Assembly: GCA_047528275.1 (NCBI GenBank)
Contig: CP180023.1
Coordinates: 744,001 to 808,000 of the forward strand
From: G039954875 sp047528275
Lineage (GTDB): Bacteria; Bacteroidota; Bacteroidia; Flavobacteriales; Blattabacteriaceae
DNA length: 64,000 nt
Direction: 5' to 3'
How positions within the stretch are numbered: position 1 is the stretch's first letter; each line of letters starts with the position of its first letter. Shown piece after piece: positions 9,070 through 19,469 of this stretch. A program made the translations under genes and the position numbers. The notes beneath the pieces were generated by a model. It was given only the letters and a program-made list of their open reading frames with translations, was not told where the DNA came from and made no database searches.

Positions 9070-10673
9070 TTTTTCATAATATCTTTTCTACCCTAGCACG
9101 TAGGATCCGACCAATATTGAAGATAAGTTAATGGGTAATAAAAGATTAATCTATCGCTAAAAATCCTTTTTTGTGCTTGATCTTTGCCGGTCGAGCATAT
9201 GTAGGGTAACGTTTTTTTTTCGTAGACCTAGGAGTATTTGGTCTTCTAGTAGGTAGTTCATGCAGTGCATCGGAAAATCCCCTTACTATAGGTTTACCTT
9301 GTCTATTTTTCGTGTCCAATAGAGAAGGCTTTTCCGTTGTGCACTTGATTCAAACTGACCTCTCCGTTAGAGATTGATGATCATTTTGATTATTCTTCGA
9401 AGAATATAGCTAGATATTGGATGCCTTGTTTGTAGGATTTGATGAGAGGTTTTCTCACGCAGGGATTATTCGATGCTGATATGGTTCAAGGATAGCTTGT
9501 AGGTATTCTGTAGAGAGGAATGCTAATAGAATAATCTTCTGGATCCCCTTGGTGAGTAGTAATTCGATGGGGCTGCTAAATTGGAATCTCACCGAGTGGA
9601 TGCCGGCAATGATTGGGTGTGTAATCTTTCAGGGAAAGTCAATATAAAGTAGATTCATGAAAAATTGTTGTAAGTAGTATTTCTACCGATATTTTCCCTA
9701 GCTAACCGTAAGGGAGCGGTCTGTAGATCTTTAACCAAGATTGGTCAGATGTGTAAAAGCTATATTTGAAAAATAGATCAGTCAGGTTCAATTCTAGCGG
9801 ATATGCTGGGATTTTTTTCATAGTCGTAGAGGCTCTGTCCATCTCTGCGTGGATCGTATTGAGCATCCATAGTATTTTTCCACATTGCATGATGTATTGA
9901 TCGAGGATCAATTTGTCATTTTCAGAAAAGGCTTTTAATGTCTTGGCCACGATCAGTGCATCGAAGATTTTGAGTATCGGAAGCTCTTGTGGTGTCAATT
10001 CCTTTTGATTAGCCTGGAAGTAAGGTTTTAATTCGTAGCGCTTGGATAATAATCTCAAAAAGACTTGGAGATACAAGGGTCCTATCTCTTAATAGTAGTA
10101 GATGATTCTGATTTTTTTTTTGCGATGCTAGGCTATAGCGGAGGCTAAAGCTCTTGTAAAGTTATATTCGAGTTGCTTTATCGAATGCTTGATCTGTTCC
10201 TGTGGTTGTATCCATCAGATTCCTATTTATGAGTGGGATGTGTGGCGGAAGGTCTTTGTAATACAAGACGGACCAAGGGAAAATGCTGAGTTCTTTGTAT
10301 ACCCCATCTTTTTCTAAAGGAAAGATCAAAGGATTGAGGCCCAATCATTTTAATTCTTTGAGCATCTTAGTGCCTTTTGGCTCTACAAAACGCTATCGAA
10401 TCTGTGGGATTTTGACACACATCTCCTCGAGTAAGTAGTGGATCTCATCCCTCAATTCTTGGAACAAGGCTGGAAATTCTCATCCCAGGTAGACATCGAT
10501 CTTCACGGGCGATAGGATCTTTTGTAAGAGAGTTTCTGTCTGGGTAGAAAGTGTATACCTAATCCTACGTTAGATCGATCCGTTGAAAAAAAAGATTTGC
10601 TCATCACATACAATCCGAACCATAAGAGCAACAATCCACTGAACTGCAAGTGCTGTTTTTTACTCCTCATCAT
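9070..10673 (-). pseudogene. gldG: Relic of gldG (gliding-motility ABC transporter auxiliary subunit)
   Basis: Reading the minus strand from 10673, pieces appear in the family order: an N-terminal membrane segment, YTLSTQTETLLQKILSPVKI, EFPALFQELRDEI, a segment with LYYKDLPPHIPLINRNL, a long open piece with FSENDKLILDQYIMQCGKIL and LELNLTDLFFKY, then IELLLTKGIQKIIL and LRMLDRQRSSTK. This follows GldG, the periplasmic-facing partner of GldF in the Gld ABC transporter. Several stops and frameshifts break it. It lies downstream of the gldF relic, the normal operon order. Confidence 0.8.
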
Positions 10674-10689
10674 TTTATATTTTTTAACT

Positions 10690-11369
10690 AGAATTCTCTA
10701 GTGGTTAAAATATTTACCGTGATAAGTAGACCAATGATCTGGCGTCGATGACTCTTTTGGTTTCTATATAATACGTGTAAAGGATCAGACGTTGCAAGCG
10801 ATAATCAAAATACCTCAGCAATGCGTATGAAGCTAGGGCTTCCAAACCGTAGAAGATGAGAAAGTTTAAAAATTAAACGATCAAGAAGGCCGTTACTTAA
10901 TTTTTACCGAAGAGCGAAGTAGTTAGTTCGACGGCTGTGAAAACTAGGCTGATCAAGCCTAATCCGATATATCCTTCGATGATCATACCTCCTCGATATT
11001 CCTCTTTTGGAGTTCCAGTCTGTATATGCTGTAGACGTAGACCATCGTAGATAATAGGTAAAGTGTGGTCAGATTCAGGTGAGAAAAGTATTTCCCTTCG
11101 ATGATAGCTCGCTCACTCAGAGATCGAGTTAAGAGTAATTCCAAGGTCCCCGTCTATCGTTCTTCAGCAAAGAATTACATTCTCATCTTCACTAAGATGA
11201 AGAGTAACAACCATGTATCTAAGGTAAAAAATCCATTGAGTAAAGCTATAGCTCCTTCCAAAATATTGTAATCTCGATCGAAAAACTATAAAAATAAGCT
11301 ACTGAGCGATAGAAACAACTATACAAAAATGAGGCCATTCGATATATTTAGGTTAAGGATTAGTTCTTT
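10690..11369 (-). pseudogene. gldF: Relic of gldF (gliding-motility ABC-2 permease)
   Basis: Minus-strand pieces DYNILEGAIALLNGFFTL and FAEER followed by TGTLELLLTRSLSERAI match the ABC-2 permease signature of GldF, with an in-frame TAG between AEER and TGT. Further hydrophobic pieces follow with frameshifts. It is immediately downstream of hemJ and upstream of the gldG relic. Confidence 0.75.
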
Positions 11370-11948
11370 TTATAGATCATCTACATGAGATTTTTTGTCT
11401 TTCATTCGTTTGATTCGTCTTATAAGGAGGAAGATTATCATACTCAAAGCTACCAATCCCAGAGCAATCCAATGTCCATAAATAATGAAGTCTTGTTTCA
11501 GAACGACGGCCAAAACGATGCAGAATAATAATAGTGTGGCTACTTCATTCCACATCCGAAGCTGCAGCGTACTGAATCGGAAGAGATTGTTTTTTAATTC
11601 ATGGAAGATTTTTTGGCAACTTAGATGGTAAAGGATTAACAACAAGATAAAAGTCAATTTTAGATGCATCCAAGGGCTGGTGAGGTAGAAATGAAATTCA
11701 ACACATAGCATTGTCAGACCAGAGAATAGGGCTAATGTGCCAGCTGGTACAGTGATCACACGCCAAAGGAGGTTTTCCATCAACAGGTATTGCCTTTGTA
11801 GTATAGATCGTTCCGGTTCTAGTTTTTCCAAGGTCTCAGTATGGTAAATAAAGAGCCTTACCAGATAGAATATACCGGCAAAGTAACACAACACAAAGAT
11901 GATGTGAAACGTTTTAATGAGGTTGAATCCTGTGGAATAGAGGGTCAT
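11370..11948 (-). CDS. hemJ: Protoporphyrinogen IX oxidase HemJ-like (CopD/UPF0093 family)
   Basis: A 192-residue membrane protein with about five hydrophobic segments. HemJ oxidises protoporphyrinogen IX to protoporphyrin IX in haem synthesis, in the inner membrane. Conserved family features are the N-terminal histidine (KTFHIIFVLCYFAGIFY), RLFIYHTE, MENLLWR, WMHLKL, LILYHL and LRMWNEVATL. The start overlaps the end of the SAM hydrolase relic by 4 bases, so it sits inside an operon whose other members (SAM hydrolase, gldF, gldG) are all broken. Its survival while haem-uptake genes in this window are broken fits reliance on internal haem synthesis. Confidence 0.85.
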   Translation of the reverse strand: MTLYSTGFNLIKTFHIIFVLCYFAGIFYLVRLFIYHTETLEKLEPERSILQRQYLLMENLLWRVITVPAGTLALFSGLTMLCVEFHFYLTSPWMHLKLTFILLLILYHLSCQKIFHELKNNLFRFSTLQLRMWNEVATLLLFCIVLAVVLKQDFIIYGHWIALGLVALSMIIFLLIRRIKRMKDKKSHVDDL

Positions 11949-12771
11949 GTCTGTAAAAATTTTACGTATACAGTATCTCCCGTCTTGAGCCCGAATAGTG
12001 TTCCGGCACCTCTCACTGTTTGGAGGTTGCTTTTGTAGATAGTCATCTCGAGATGACTACTCGGATTGAACCTAACCAAGGCATTGGTCATTTGATAACT
12101 CTTTTTTTTTGGATCTTTGACCACATAGTGTCGGTAGATCATCTCTCGGAAGATGTAGCTGCGTGCCTGTACTTCGAAAGGACGTTTTTACCAACTTGCT
12201 CAAAAACTTTCTTGGTGATATTGATCACTACATTGCCGAAGTAGTCAATGTAGATGATCGTTCTGCCAAGCTGTACTTTTTTTAAAAAATTTTCGATTTA
12301 AGTATTGTCGGACTTTCAAATTAATCGATCGACCTTCCGATGACTTCAAGTTTGCTATCTTTGAGCGGATGGTAAGCCGCCTTATCAAATATCATTTTTA
12401 CTGAAGCATCCTCAGTAGCTTTATCTTGATGTATTTCGAGTGCAATAACTTTTTTGACCTGATATTCAGAACAAATCAATACCAAAAAACCATTTCCGTT
12501 ACAAATGAAATGGTATCCATCGACTAATACTGCGATATACCTTTTGTGCAGGCGGATATCCGTATCGACGCCGATCAGATAGACACTTTCCCTAAGGAAA
12601 GAACTATAGGTATTTTTGATGATGTATACAGACTCTTCAATATCAAATGGATAGATGTCATGTTTGATATTCAATACTTTGACGTTTACCATCTCGCTAT
12701 AGATCGCTCCTTTGATCCATGCTACCGAGGGGTCTCCCCCCCCAATCTGTACTTAATGTAATGATACCTAT
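11945..12771 (-). pseudogene. Relic of SAM hydroxide adenosyltransferase (DUF62/SAM hydrolase)
   Basis: Minus-strand pieces match the family, which hydrolyses S-adenosylmethionine: IITLSTDWG, DPSVAWIKGAIYSEM, IKHDIYPFDIEES, VYLIGVDTDIRLHKRYIAV and a C-terminal piece with LEMTIYKSNLQTV and LKTGDTVYV. The first two pieces are separated by a frameshift at an 8-base G run (C run at 12736-12743 on the + strand), and more shifts follow before 12142. The expected start codon position reads ATA (+ strand 12769-12771). In Bacteroidota this gene commonly precedes gldF. Confidence 0.8.
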
Positions 12772-12967
12772 CAATCCAAAGATCTCATTGATTAATTCCT
12801 CTTTCTTATTAAAGACAAAAGTAATTCAAAAAAACTACGATATTGAATGAGTTGACTATAAATTTATCAGTTTTCCCGTAGCAGACTTTTATAGAACACA
12901 CAACAAAAATCTTAAGATGATCAAGAGTTATTTTCAATAGATCAAGATCATTTCTTGAAATTATCAA

Positions 12968-13765
12968 TTGAAAACTGTAGACGATCCTCATACCTTAGAG
13001 ATGTTTGTATCTAAAATCAGTTTATTGACTAAATACTTAAATCGTTATAACCACTCCGATGTTTTCTTCATCGAGATGGTCATACTTCTGGAAGGCGATG
13101 CTTTAGAAAGGTTACATAAAACCCTTGTACATGGTCCTGGTGGCCGTATCATCTGTTCGCAAATGAAAAATCAATTTACCTTAGTTGAGGCAATGCAGAA
13201 GAATGATGTGGTCTTTGCTATCGATCCGGTAGATACGGGTAAGGCCTATACGGGTGTATCCCTAGTAGTCAAAGATTTGAAAAAGAATAATTTACTATGT
13301 ATCGTCTTGACTCGGACAGCGGTAGAAACTGGGAAGAATTTCGGTTTCCTTCCTGGAAATCTGAAAGAAAAATCGAATCCCTATTTACCCCCCTTTAGAA
13401 TACCTTTCGCAATATGATCTGGCATGAAAAGTTCGTAGATTTTCTCGAGAGAAATACGATCGAAATTACACCCTTATCCTTTATACGCGGACGTATGTTG
13501 GGGGATGTCTTTTTTTATCCTCGATGAGGTAAAAAACACTATGTATTCATAAATAAAAATATTCTTGATCTGCATGGGAAAATATACTAAATTTATGATC
13601 ATGGGAGATCCCGGTCAAGTCAATTTACCTCCTAACCAGCATTCCGGACTGACCAAGCGATGTACCTCCTCAAAGGGATTGAGGATATTGGTTTTGTATT
13701 TTTAAATGAAGAAGATATCATTCCTCATGAGTTAGTTTGAAAGATCATCAAAGCGTATCAGTGAG
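12968..13765 (+). pseudogene. phoH: Relic of PhoH-family ATPase
   Basis: The first 149 codons are open and align with PhoH: LVHGPGGRI, FTLVEAMQKNDVVFAI, then LTRTAVETGKNFGFLPGNLK. The Walker A stretch that should read like GPAGTGKTYT is DPVDTGKAYT, so the nucleotide-binding loop is damaged. A frameshift near 13410 is followed by IEITPLSFIRGRMLGDVFF, LDEVKNT, KFMIMGDPGQVNLPPNQ and more stops. It is divergent from the SAM hydrolase relic. Confidence 0.85.
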
Positions 13766-13871
13766 ATGTACTTTCCGTTTCTAACTATAGAGGTGCTTGT
13801 CCTGTTTATGAGAAGGCTATAGGTTTCTAAGCTAGAACTTTCAATGAATCAAATAAATCAAATTTGTTATC

Positions 13872-15508
13872 CCCAAAGAAATGTTTTATGTGCTAGAAGC
13901 TGTCAGTGATCCTGTAAAGAAATATATTACCCTGCAAGCCCCGATCGTGAAGCACTGTAACAGGCCTACGATGCGATGTACAAGCAAAAGATAGAAATCT
14001 CTCAACACATTGGTAGTGAAAAAAATTTCAGTAGTCAGAAGAAGGTGATTTATCCACCACATGATCAATAAAAGAAATAGTATAGACTATTGGTGATATG
14101 AAGATAGTCAGAAGATGTATTTAAAGCCATTGACGCTGCTCTGGCTGCTCGTACATATTGGGCTAGGCTCTTTGTGGAAACACTGTGCTTCTATCTTTTT
14201 GAAGGTACTGATCTCTTGGCTGGGTCTTATAAAGCTAAGATCAATGCTACTACGATGATTGGGCAGTCTAAGAATGTTTTTCAGGCAGAGATCGATTCAG
14301 TTTGTGAACTGATCAATTTCTTCCATTTCAATGTCCAATAGATAAAATAGATCTACAATGATCAACTGATTTTTGGGCCAGGTGTATGGAATCGTTTTGA
14401 GTATCACCCTTTAGAAGATTTCCTCTTTTCTATCACGCCTTTTAATTTTACGACTATCGCTGGTAACCGTCCCTCTTGTATAACTAGAGGGGGGCAACGT
14501 TGTCGCCTGGAAACCCTCAGACAAACAGATCTATTTAGCTCAGATATTGATGGAGGTCTTTTCAAAAATCTGTTCTACCTCCTGGGGTGATCAATATGAT
14601 ATTGACCGATGGGGTAGTTACTACTAAGACCGTTTTTCATCACCTGGATTTTGCTGGGATGCATTTCAATGGGTTTACTTGCGGTCTTTTGGAAGATGTA
14701 GCAACAGATTGGACAAAATATCACTTGGTACAAACCTATTTGTGTATTGTCGGAGAGACTGGAGGGAAAGATTTTATGTGAGCTCATTCGAGTACTTGTC
14801 CTAGAGAGGTGGTTAAAATCTTGGTACGTGGTGTTTTTGAATATCAAGGAAAAAAATATTCGACTACTTCGAGGGCTTACCTCCCTGAGAGTTGTTGGGA
14901 GGAGATCGAAAAACACTTAGTGTAAGTAGTCGATTCGGTGAAAATGGTTTCGTCGAGAGATTTTTCTCATTTCATCAATGCTGTGATTGAGAAAAAAGCT
15001 TTTGAAAGGATTAAGGGCCTACATCGAGCGGGCTAAAACGAGCACTGAGACGGGTGGAAATCATTATTAGTGCTGATTGTGATGATTTGAAGGCTATTTA
15101 TTAAGCCGACGCTGATCCATACGACCGATCGCCATTATGAAAGTATGGTTGAGGAGATTTTTGGACCGATATTGACCGTATACATTTATGAAGATACACA
15201 CTGGTGGGAAATCCTTGAGTCGTCAATATTACTTCTGAATATGCTTTGACTAGGTCAATCTTTTCTCGTGATCGTTATGTCGTCGAGGATGCAACCAAAG
15301 TTTTGGTTGATGCTGCAAGTAATTTTTATATCAACGATAAGCCTACATTTACCCTGGTTAGGTAATAAGTATTTAGAGGAAGTAGAGCCTCTGGTATGAA
15401 TGATAAACCTGGCTTAGTGATGAATTTGTTTTGTTTGATTTTGGTGCGTACTATTAAAGAGATTTTTATCTCGGCTAAGGATTACCGTTATCCTTTTTGG
15501 TAGTAAAT
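13872..15508 (+). pseudogene. pruA: Relic of 1-pyrroline-5-carboxylate dehydrogenase
   Basis: Pieces of the second proline-catabolic enzyme occur in order in all three + frames: VLEAVSDPVKKY, AIDAALAARTYWARLFVETL, LLAGSYKAKINATTMIGQSK, WNRFEYHPLEDFLFSITPFN, CIVGETGGKDF, AYLPESCWEEIEK, FINAVIEKKAFERI, and the C-terminal AKDYRYPFW before TAG at 15506-15508. More than eight frameshifts or stops break it, but the full length of the gene is still traceable. Confidence 0.9.
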
Positions 15509-15555
15509 TTTTGATCTTGCCATGTTAGATCAGGGGTGATAGAGGCTCAAAAAAA

Positions 15556-15861
15556 AAGTAGGCCACTTTATCGCGTTCCGCTATGAGGCGGGATGAGGAA
15601 AGTCCGGACACCATAGAGCAGCACAACGGGTAACGCCCGTCCGTCGTGAGGCGAGGACCAGTACAACAGAAAGAAAATACAGTTCGGCTGTAGTGAAATC
15701 AGGTAAACTCTGTGCGGTGAAATGCCATGTATACCAGCATTATGTGGTTGGTTCGACCATTGCCGGGGGGTAGGCAGCTTGAGGTAGGGGGTGACCCTTG
15801 TCCTAGATAAATGATAAAGGCTCTTGTGAAAGAGTACAGAATCCGGCTTATAAGCCTACTT
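15556..15861 (+). ncRNA. rnpB: RNase P RNA (bacterial class A)
   Basis: Contains the conserved RNase P elements in order: GAGGAAAGTCCGGAC with CACCATAGAGCAG at the 5' side (about 15595-15625), ACAGAAA near 15666, GGTAAACTC near 15703, and AGAATCCGGCTTATAAGCC at the 3' side. The ends GTAGGC (15558-15563) and GCCTAC (15854-15859) pair as helix P1, and a run of seven T follows. This RNA is the catalytic part of tRNA 5' processing. It looks intact although its neighbours on the left are relics. Confidence 0.96.
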
Positions 15862-15984
15862 TTTTTATCATCAATGCACTTTGGATCGGAATATCAAACG
15901 ATTTCTTCAACCAAATAAAGTTGAATACTTCTTGGAAAGAGATAGTTTTTTATAAAAAAATGACCGGTGATAAACAAAAAATCA

Positions 15985-15992
15985 TATCTTTG
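15985..15992 (+). promoter_or_regulatory. Possible -7 box of the RloA-like gene
   Basis: TATCTTTG matches TAnnTTTG, 29 bases before the ATG at 16022. The -33 element is not obvious. Confidence 0.4.
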
Positions 15993-16021
15993 TAAAAGCA
16001 TCTCACAAAACGGGGTCATTT

Positions 16022-17308
16022 ATGCTATTAGAATTTACTGTTGGTAATTTTCTTTCTTTTAAAGAAAGAGAGAGACTAAACTTGAATGCTGCAGCGATCA
16101 AAAAGCATGCAGGTACCAATCTGATTACAACCGGACGCCACAAGTTGTTGAAGAGTGTAGTCATTTATGGTGCTAATTCAAGTGGTAAAAGTAATCTAAT
16201 CCAAGCTATGGATGTGATGCGTGGATTGGTTTTGGAGTCTTTTGAACGGTCTTCTTTGTCGGAGTTGGGTGTCATCCCTTTTTTATTACAAAAGGGGTAT
16301 GAAAAAAAGCCATCTTATTTTGAGGTGTTGTTTCTGATCGATGGGGTGAAATATCGTTATGGGTTTGAGGTTGATAATGTATTGGTGAAGGCCGAATGGT
16401 TGTTTAAATCCGAAAAGCAGGCTGAAAAACCTTTATTTATCCGTGAAGGTGATGACATTGAAGTGAGGAAAATATTTACTGAAGGGAGAGGTTTGGAAGA
16501 AAAGACGAGAGATAATACTTTGTTTTTAGTAGTGGCCGATCGATTTAATGGGAAAACGGCTAAAGTAATTATAAACTGGTTTCGTGATTTCGTTTCTATT
16601 TCGGGTCTAGGTCATGAACTGTATAGGAAGGTCACGTTTGATATGTTTGATGATAAAAAAACAGAATTTTTGTTGCAGGCGTTTTTTGATACGGTGGATT
16701 TGGGTTTTGATGCGGTCAAACTGACAAAAAGGGAGGTTGCAAATTTGTCAAAGGATTCACGAGGGTCTATATTACGAAAGTCTGTAAAACCTTATAGTGC
16801 TATGGTGAGGGCGAAAACTTTACACAAGAGGTATGATGAGGAGAATCGAGAAATCGATCCGGTTGATTTTGATATGCAGGCTTATGAATCGGTAGGGACC
16901 AATAAGGTGTTTAATATAGTAGGGCTTATTTTTACTACCTTGCTTCATGGTGGGATATTGGTCATTGATGAACTGGATTCTAGCCTGCATCCTTTACTCA
17001 CCTTGACTATTATAAAGCTTTTTAATTCCAAGGAATACAACCTTAAAAATGCCCAACTCATTTTCGCTACGCATGATACTAATTTATTGTCTTATGGTGA
17101 TTATCGCAGAGACCAGATCTATTTCGTAGAGAAGGATCCATTTGGTGCTTCTGATCTTTATTCGTTGATGGAATATAAAGAAGAGGGTTCGAATAAGACT
17201 CTCCGAAAAGACTGTTCCTTTGAGAAGGATTACATTCAGGGGCGTTATGGGGCTATCCCTTTTATTGGTAATTTTTCAGATTTGATGCAAGGATGGCAAG
17301 GAAAATAA
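16022..17308 (+). CDS. RloA-like AAA/ABC-type ATPase
   Basis: A 428-residue ATPase of the family that includes RloA and other restriction- or abortive-infection-linked proteins. The N-terminus MLLEFTVGNFLSFKER is typical. Walker A is IYGANSSGKSNL (about residues 48-59), Walker B is GILVIDELDSSLHP (about 316-329), and the H-switch is FATHDTNLL (about 352-360). These proteins act with a partner, often RloB, and are thought to sense nucleic acid or phage processes; the exact role here is unknown. The frame is fully intact and has its own -7 box. A scrap resembling a partner gene lies directly downstream. Confidence 0.8.
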   Translation: MLLEFTVGNFLSFKERERLNLNAAAIKKHAGTNLITTGRHKLLKSVVIYGANSSGKSNLIQAMDVMRGLVLESFERSSLSELGVIPFLLQKGYEKKPSYFEVLFLIDGVKYRYGFEVDNVLVKAEWLFKSEKQAEKPLFIREGDDIEVRKIFTEGRGLEEKTRDNTLFLVVADRFNGKTAKVIINWFRDFVSISGLGHELYRKVTFDMFDDKKTEFLLQAFFDTVDLGFDAVKLTKREVANLSKDSRGSILRKSVKPYSAMVRAKTLHKRYDEENREIDPVDFDMQAYESVGTNKVFNIVGLIFTTLLHGGILVIDELDSSLHPLLTLTIIKLFNSKEYNLKNAQLIFATHDTNLLSYGDYRRDQIYFVEKDPFGASDLYSLMEYKEEGSNKTLRKDCSFEKDYIQGRYGAIPFIGNFSDLMQGWQGK

Positions 17309-17311
17309 AGT

Positions 17312-17457
17312 TTTTCATTGTATAGAAAGGGCTATCCATAATGTAATAAAATTTGAAGAGAGATTTAAGAAAAGAAAAATATACTCATCACAACTCTTGT
17401 ACGATGGTTTATAAGTTGACCGAGGAGTTGGATTATTTACATAGTGCCGATCAATGA
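17312..17457 (+). pseudogene. Possible C-terminal remnant of rloB
   Basis: Just after the ATPase, one frame reads RAIHNVIKFEERFKKRKIYS and a second continues CTMVYKLTEELDYLHSADQ before TGA. The sequence and order resemble the C-terminus of RloB, which ends with an NPST.VYKLVEEL-like stretch. The rest of the gene is absent, so this would be a deletion plus a frameshift. The match is short and remembered, not searched. Confidence 0.4.
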
Positions 17458-17489
17458 GACTGATGAACAAGCTTTCCGTGCTTACCTGA

Positions 17490-18443
17490 TCATTTCCGTT
17501 TGAGTATAGCTCTAACTTTTTCTAGTATAGCAGTGCGATCGATTTGATATTTTTCCATCAATTCTATGGGTTTACCACTCTGTCCAAAGCGATCATTTAC
17601 AGCAACGAATTCCTGAGGTGCAGGCTGATGTGTGCTGAGTACTCGGGCTATACTTTCGCCCAGTCCCCCCCAGTAGTTGTGTTCTTCTGCTGTGACCACA
17701 CAGCCCGTCTTTGATACGGATTTTAAGATGGCTGTTTCGTCTAGAGGTTTTATGGTATGAATATTGATCACTTCGCAGGAAGTGCCTTCATCGGAGAGGG
17801 TTTTTGCAGCTTCGAGAGATTCCCATACCAAATGTCCTGTTGTGATGATACTTACATCCTTACCTTCGGTGAGTTGTAAAGCTTTTCCGATCTCAATTTT
17901 TTGATTCTCATCGGTGAAGTTGGCTACTGCAGGCCGTCCGAATCGAAGGTATACAGGCCCTTGATGCTCGGCAATGGCTAGGGTAGCCGCATAAGTTTGG
18001 TTATAATCGCAGGTATTGATGATGGTCATTCCGGGAAGCATTTTCATCAGGCCGATGTCTTCCAGGGTTTGGTGAGTGGCTCCGTCTTCTCCTAGGGTTA
18101 CACCTGCATGTGAAGCGCATATCTTGACATTCTTGCCTGAGTAGGCAATAGATTGGCGTATTTGATCGTATACGCGAGCGGTAGAAAAATTGGCAAAGGT
18201 GCCGGTAAAAGGGATGTATCCACCGATGCTGAGTCCGGCTGCCATGCCCATCATGTTGGCTTCTGCGATGCCTGCTTGGAAGAAACGTTTAGGGAATTTT
18301 CGAACGAATTCGGTCATGGCAAGCGAATCGGTCAGATCGGCACATAGTGCGACAACTTTAGGGTTGTTTTCACCTAGCTTGACTAGGGCTTGACCGAATC
18401 CTGTTCGGGTCTGTTTGAGGCCTTTATTTTCGTAAGTTTTCAT
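17490..18443 (-). CDS. Transketolase, C-terminal subunit
   Basis: A 317-residue protein equal to the pyrimidine-binding and C-terminal domains of transketolase. With the separate N-terminal subunit encoded just upstream it makes the thiamine-diphosphate enzyme that moves two-carbon units between sugar phosphates. The conserved AGIAEANMMGMAAGL (about residues 57-71) contains the glutamate that activates the cofactor, and the region with SHAGVTLGEDGATHQ follows. The distance to the upstream subunit gene is 69 bases. Split transketolase is normal in many Bacteroidota. Confidence 0.93.
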   Translation of the reverse strand: MKTYENKGLKQTRTGFGQALVKLGENNPKVVALCADLTDSLAMTEFVRKFPKRFFQAGIAEANMMGMAAGLSIGGYIPFTGTFANFSTARVYDQIRQSIAYSGKNVKICASHAGVTLGEDGATHQTLEDIGLMKMLPGMTIINTCDYNQTYAATLAIAEHQGPVYLRFGRPAVANFTDENQKIEIGKALQLTEGKDVSIITTGHLVWESLEAAKTLSDEGTSCEVINIHTIKPLDETAILKSVSKTGCVVTAEEHNYWGGLGESIARVLSTHQPAPQEFVAVNDRFGQSGKPIELMEKYQIDRTAILEKVRAILKRK

Positions 18444-18512
18444 TATAGGACTATTTTTATGGATGGGACGGTTTGGAAATAGAAAATTTATTTATCGATA
18501 AGGTACACGTGT

Positions 18513-19367
18513 TCAGAGGGGGTAGTCTCCCAGGGTCTCAGGCAGTTGAGCTAGGGCCTTTTCGAGTTGTTGATCATTAGGTGCCTTTCCGTGCCAAAGG
18601 TGGGTACCGCGCATGAAATCTACTCCGTGTCCCATTTCCGTGTGAAGTAGAACGAGGATGGGTTTACCTTTATTGGTTTGTTCTTTGGTTTTTTGGAGAA
18701 TGTTGACCACGCTTTCCAGGTTGTTACCTTGGGGCTCTTCGAGGACTTCCCATTGGAAAGCTTCGAACTTGCTTTTGAGGTCACCTAAGGATAATACCTC
18801 TTCTGTAGTACCGTCTATTTGTTGGCCGTTGTAGTCGACCGTAGCGATGTAATTGTCTATCCCTTTGGCTCCTGCATACAAGATAGCTTCCCATATTTGG
18901 CCTTCGTTAAGTTCACCGTCTCCATGTAGGCTATAGATGAGGTGTGGGTCTTGATCGAGTTTTTTGGCTTCAGCCGCTCCGATGGCTACGGACATGCCTT
19001 GTCCAAGTGATCCTGAAGCGATGCGGATACCTGGTAGACCTTCATGGGGGGTGGGATGCCCTTGTAGGCGTGAATTGAGCTTTCTGAAAGTGTTCAACTC
19101 TTCCGAAGGGAAGAATCCGGATCGGGCTAGGGTGCTGTAGTATACTGGTGAAATATGCCCATTGGATAGGAAAAATAGATCTTCTCCTTTTCCTTCCATG
19201 CGAAAGTTTTCCGCATCGTAGTGCATGATCCTTTGATAGAGAGCGACAAAATATTCTGTACTGCTCAGAGAACCTCCTGGATGACCAGAATTGACTGCAT
19301 GGATCATTCGCAGGATATCACGCCTGATTTGTGTACAGAGTTTTTCTAGGTGTAGAATATTTTTCAT
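18513..19367 (-). CDS. Transketolase, N-terminal subunit
   Basis: A 284-residue protein equal to the diphosphate-binding domain of transketolase. Key stretches are SGHPGGSLSSTEYF near the N-terminus, GSLGQGMSVAIGAA, and the thiamine-diphosphate/metal motif GDGELNEGQIWEA with its Asp and following Asn. The frame is open further upstream to 19460, but the ATG at 19367 (MKNILHLEKLC) fits the family start and leaves out a lysine-rich stretch. It pairs with the downstream C-terminal subunit in the non-oxidative pentose phosphate pathway. Confidence 0.93.
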   Translation of the reverse strand: MKNILHLEKLCTQIRRDILRMIHAVNSGHPGGSLSSTEYFVALYQRIMHYDAENFRMEGKGEDLFFLSNGHISPVYYSTLARSGFFPSEELNTFRKLNSRLQGHPTPHEGLPGIRIASGSLGQGMSVAIGAAEAKKLDQDPHLIYSLHGDGELNEGQIWEAILYAGAKGIDNYIATVDYNGQQIDGTTEEVLSLGDLKSKFEAFQWEVLEEPQGNNLESVVNILQKTKEQTNKGKPILVLLHTEMGHGVDFMRGTHLWHGKAPNDQQLEKALAQLPETLGDYPL

Positions 19368-19469
19368 AAATGGCTCGTTTGGACAAATGTATATTTTTTG
19401 TTTGTTGGATATAAGGGGTTGTAAGGTTTTTTTACAAGGGAATTTTTTTTTATATTTCAATCAAGAAAG

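Noticed and set aside
17490..19367. Transketolase in two pieces as a broken gene.
   Set aside because: Two clean frames with proper starts and complete domains; the split enzyme is normal in this phylum.
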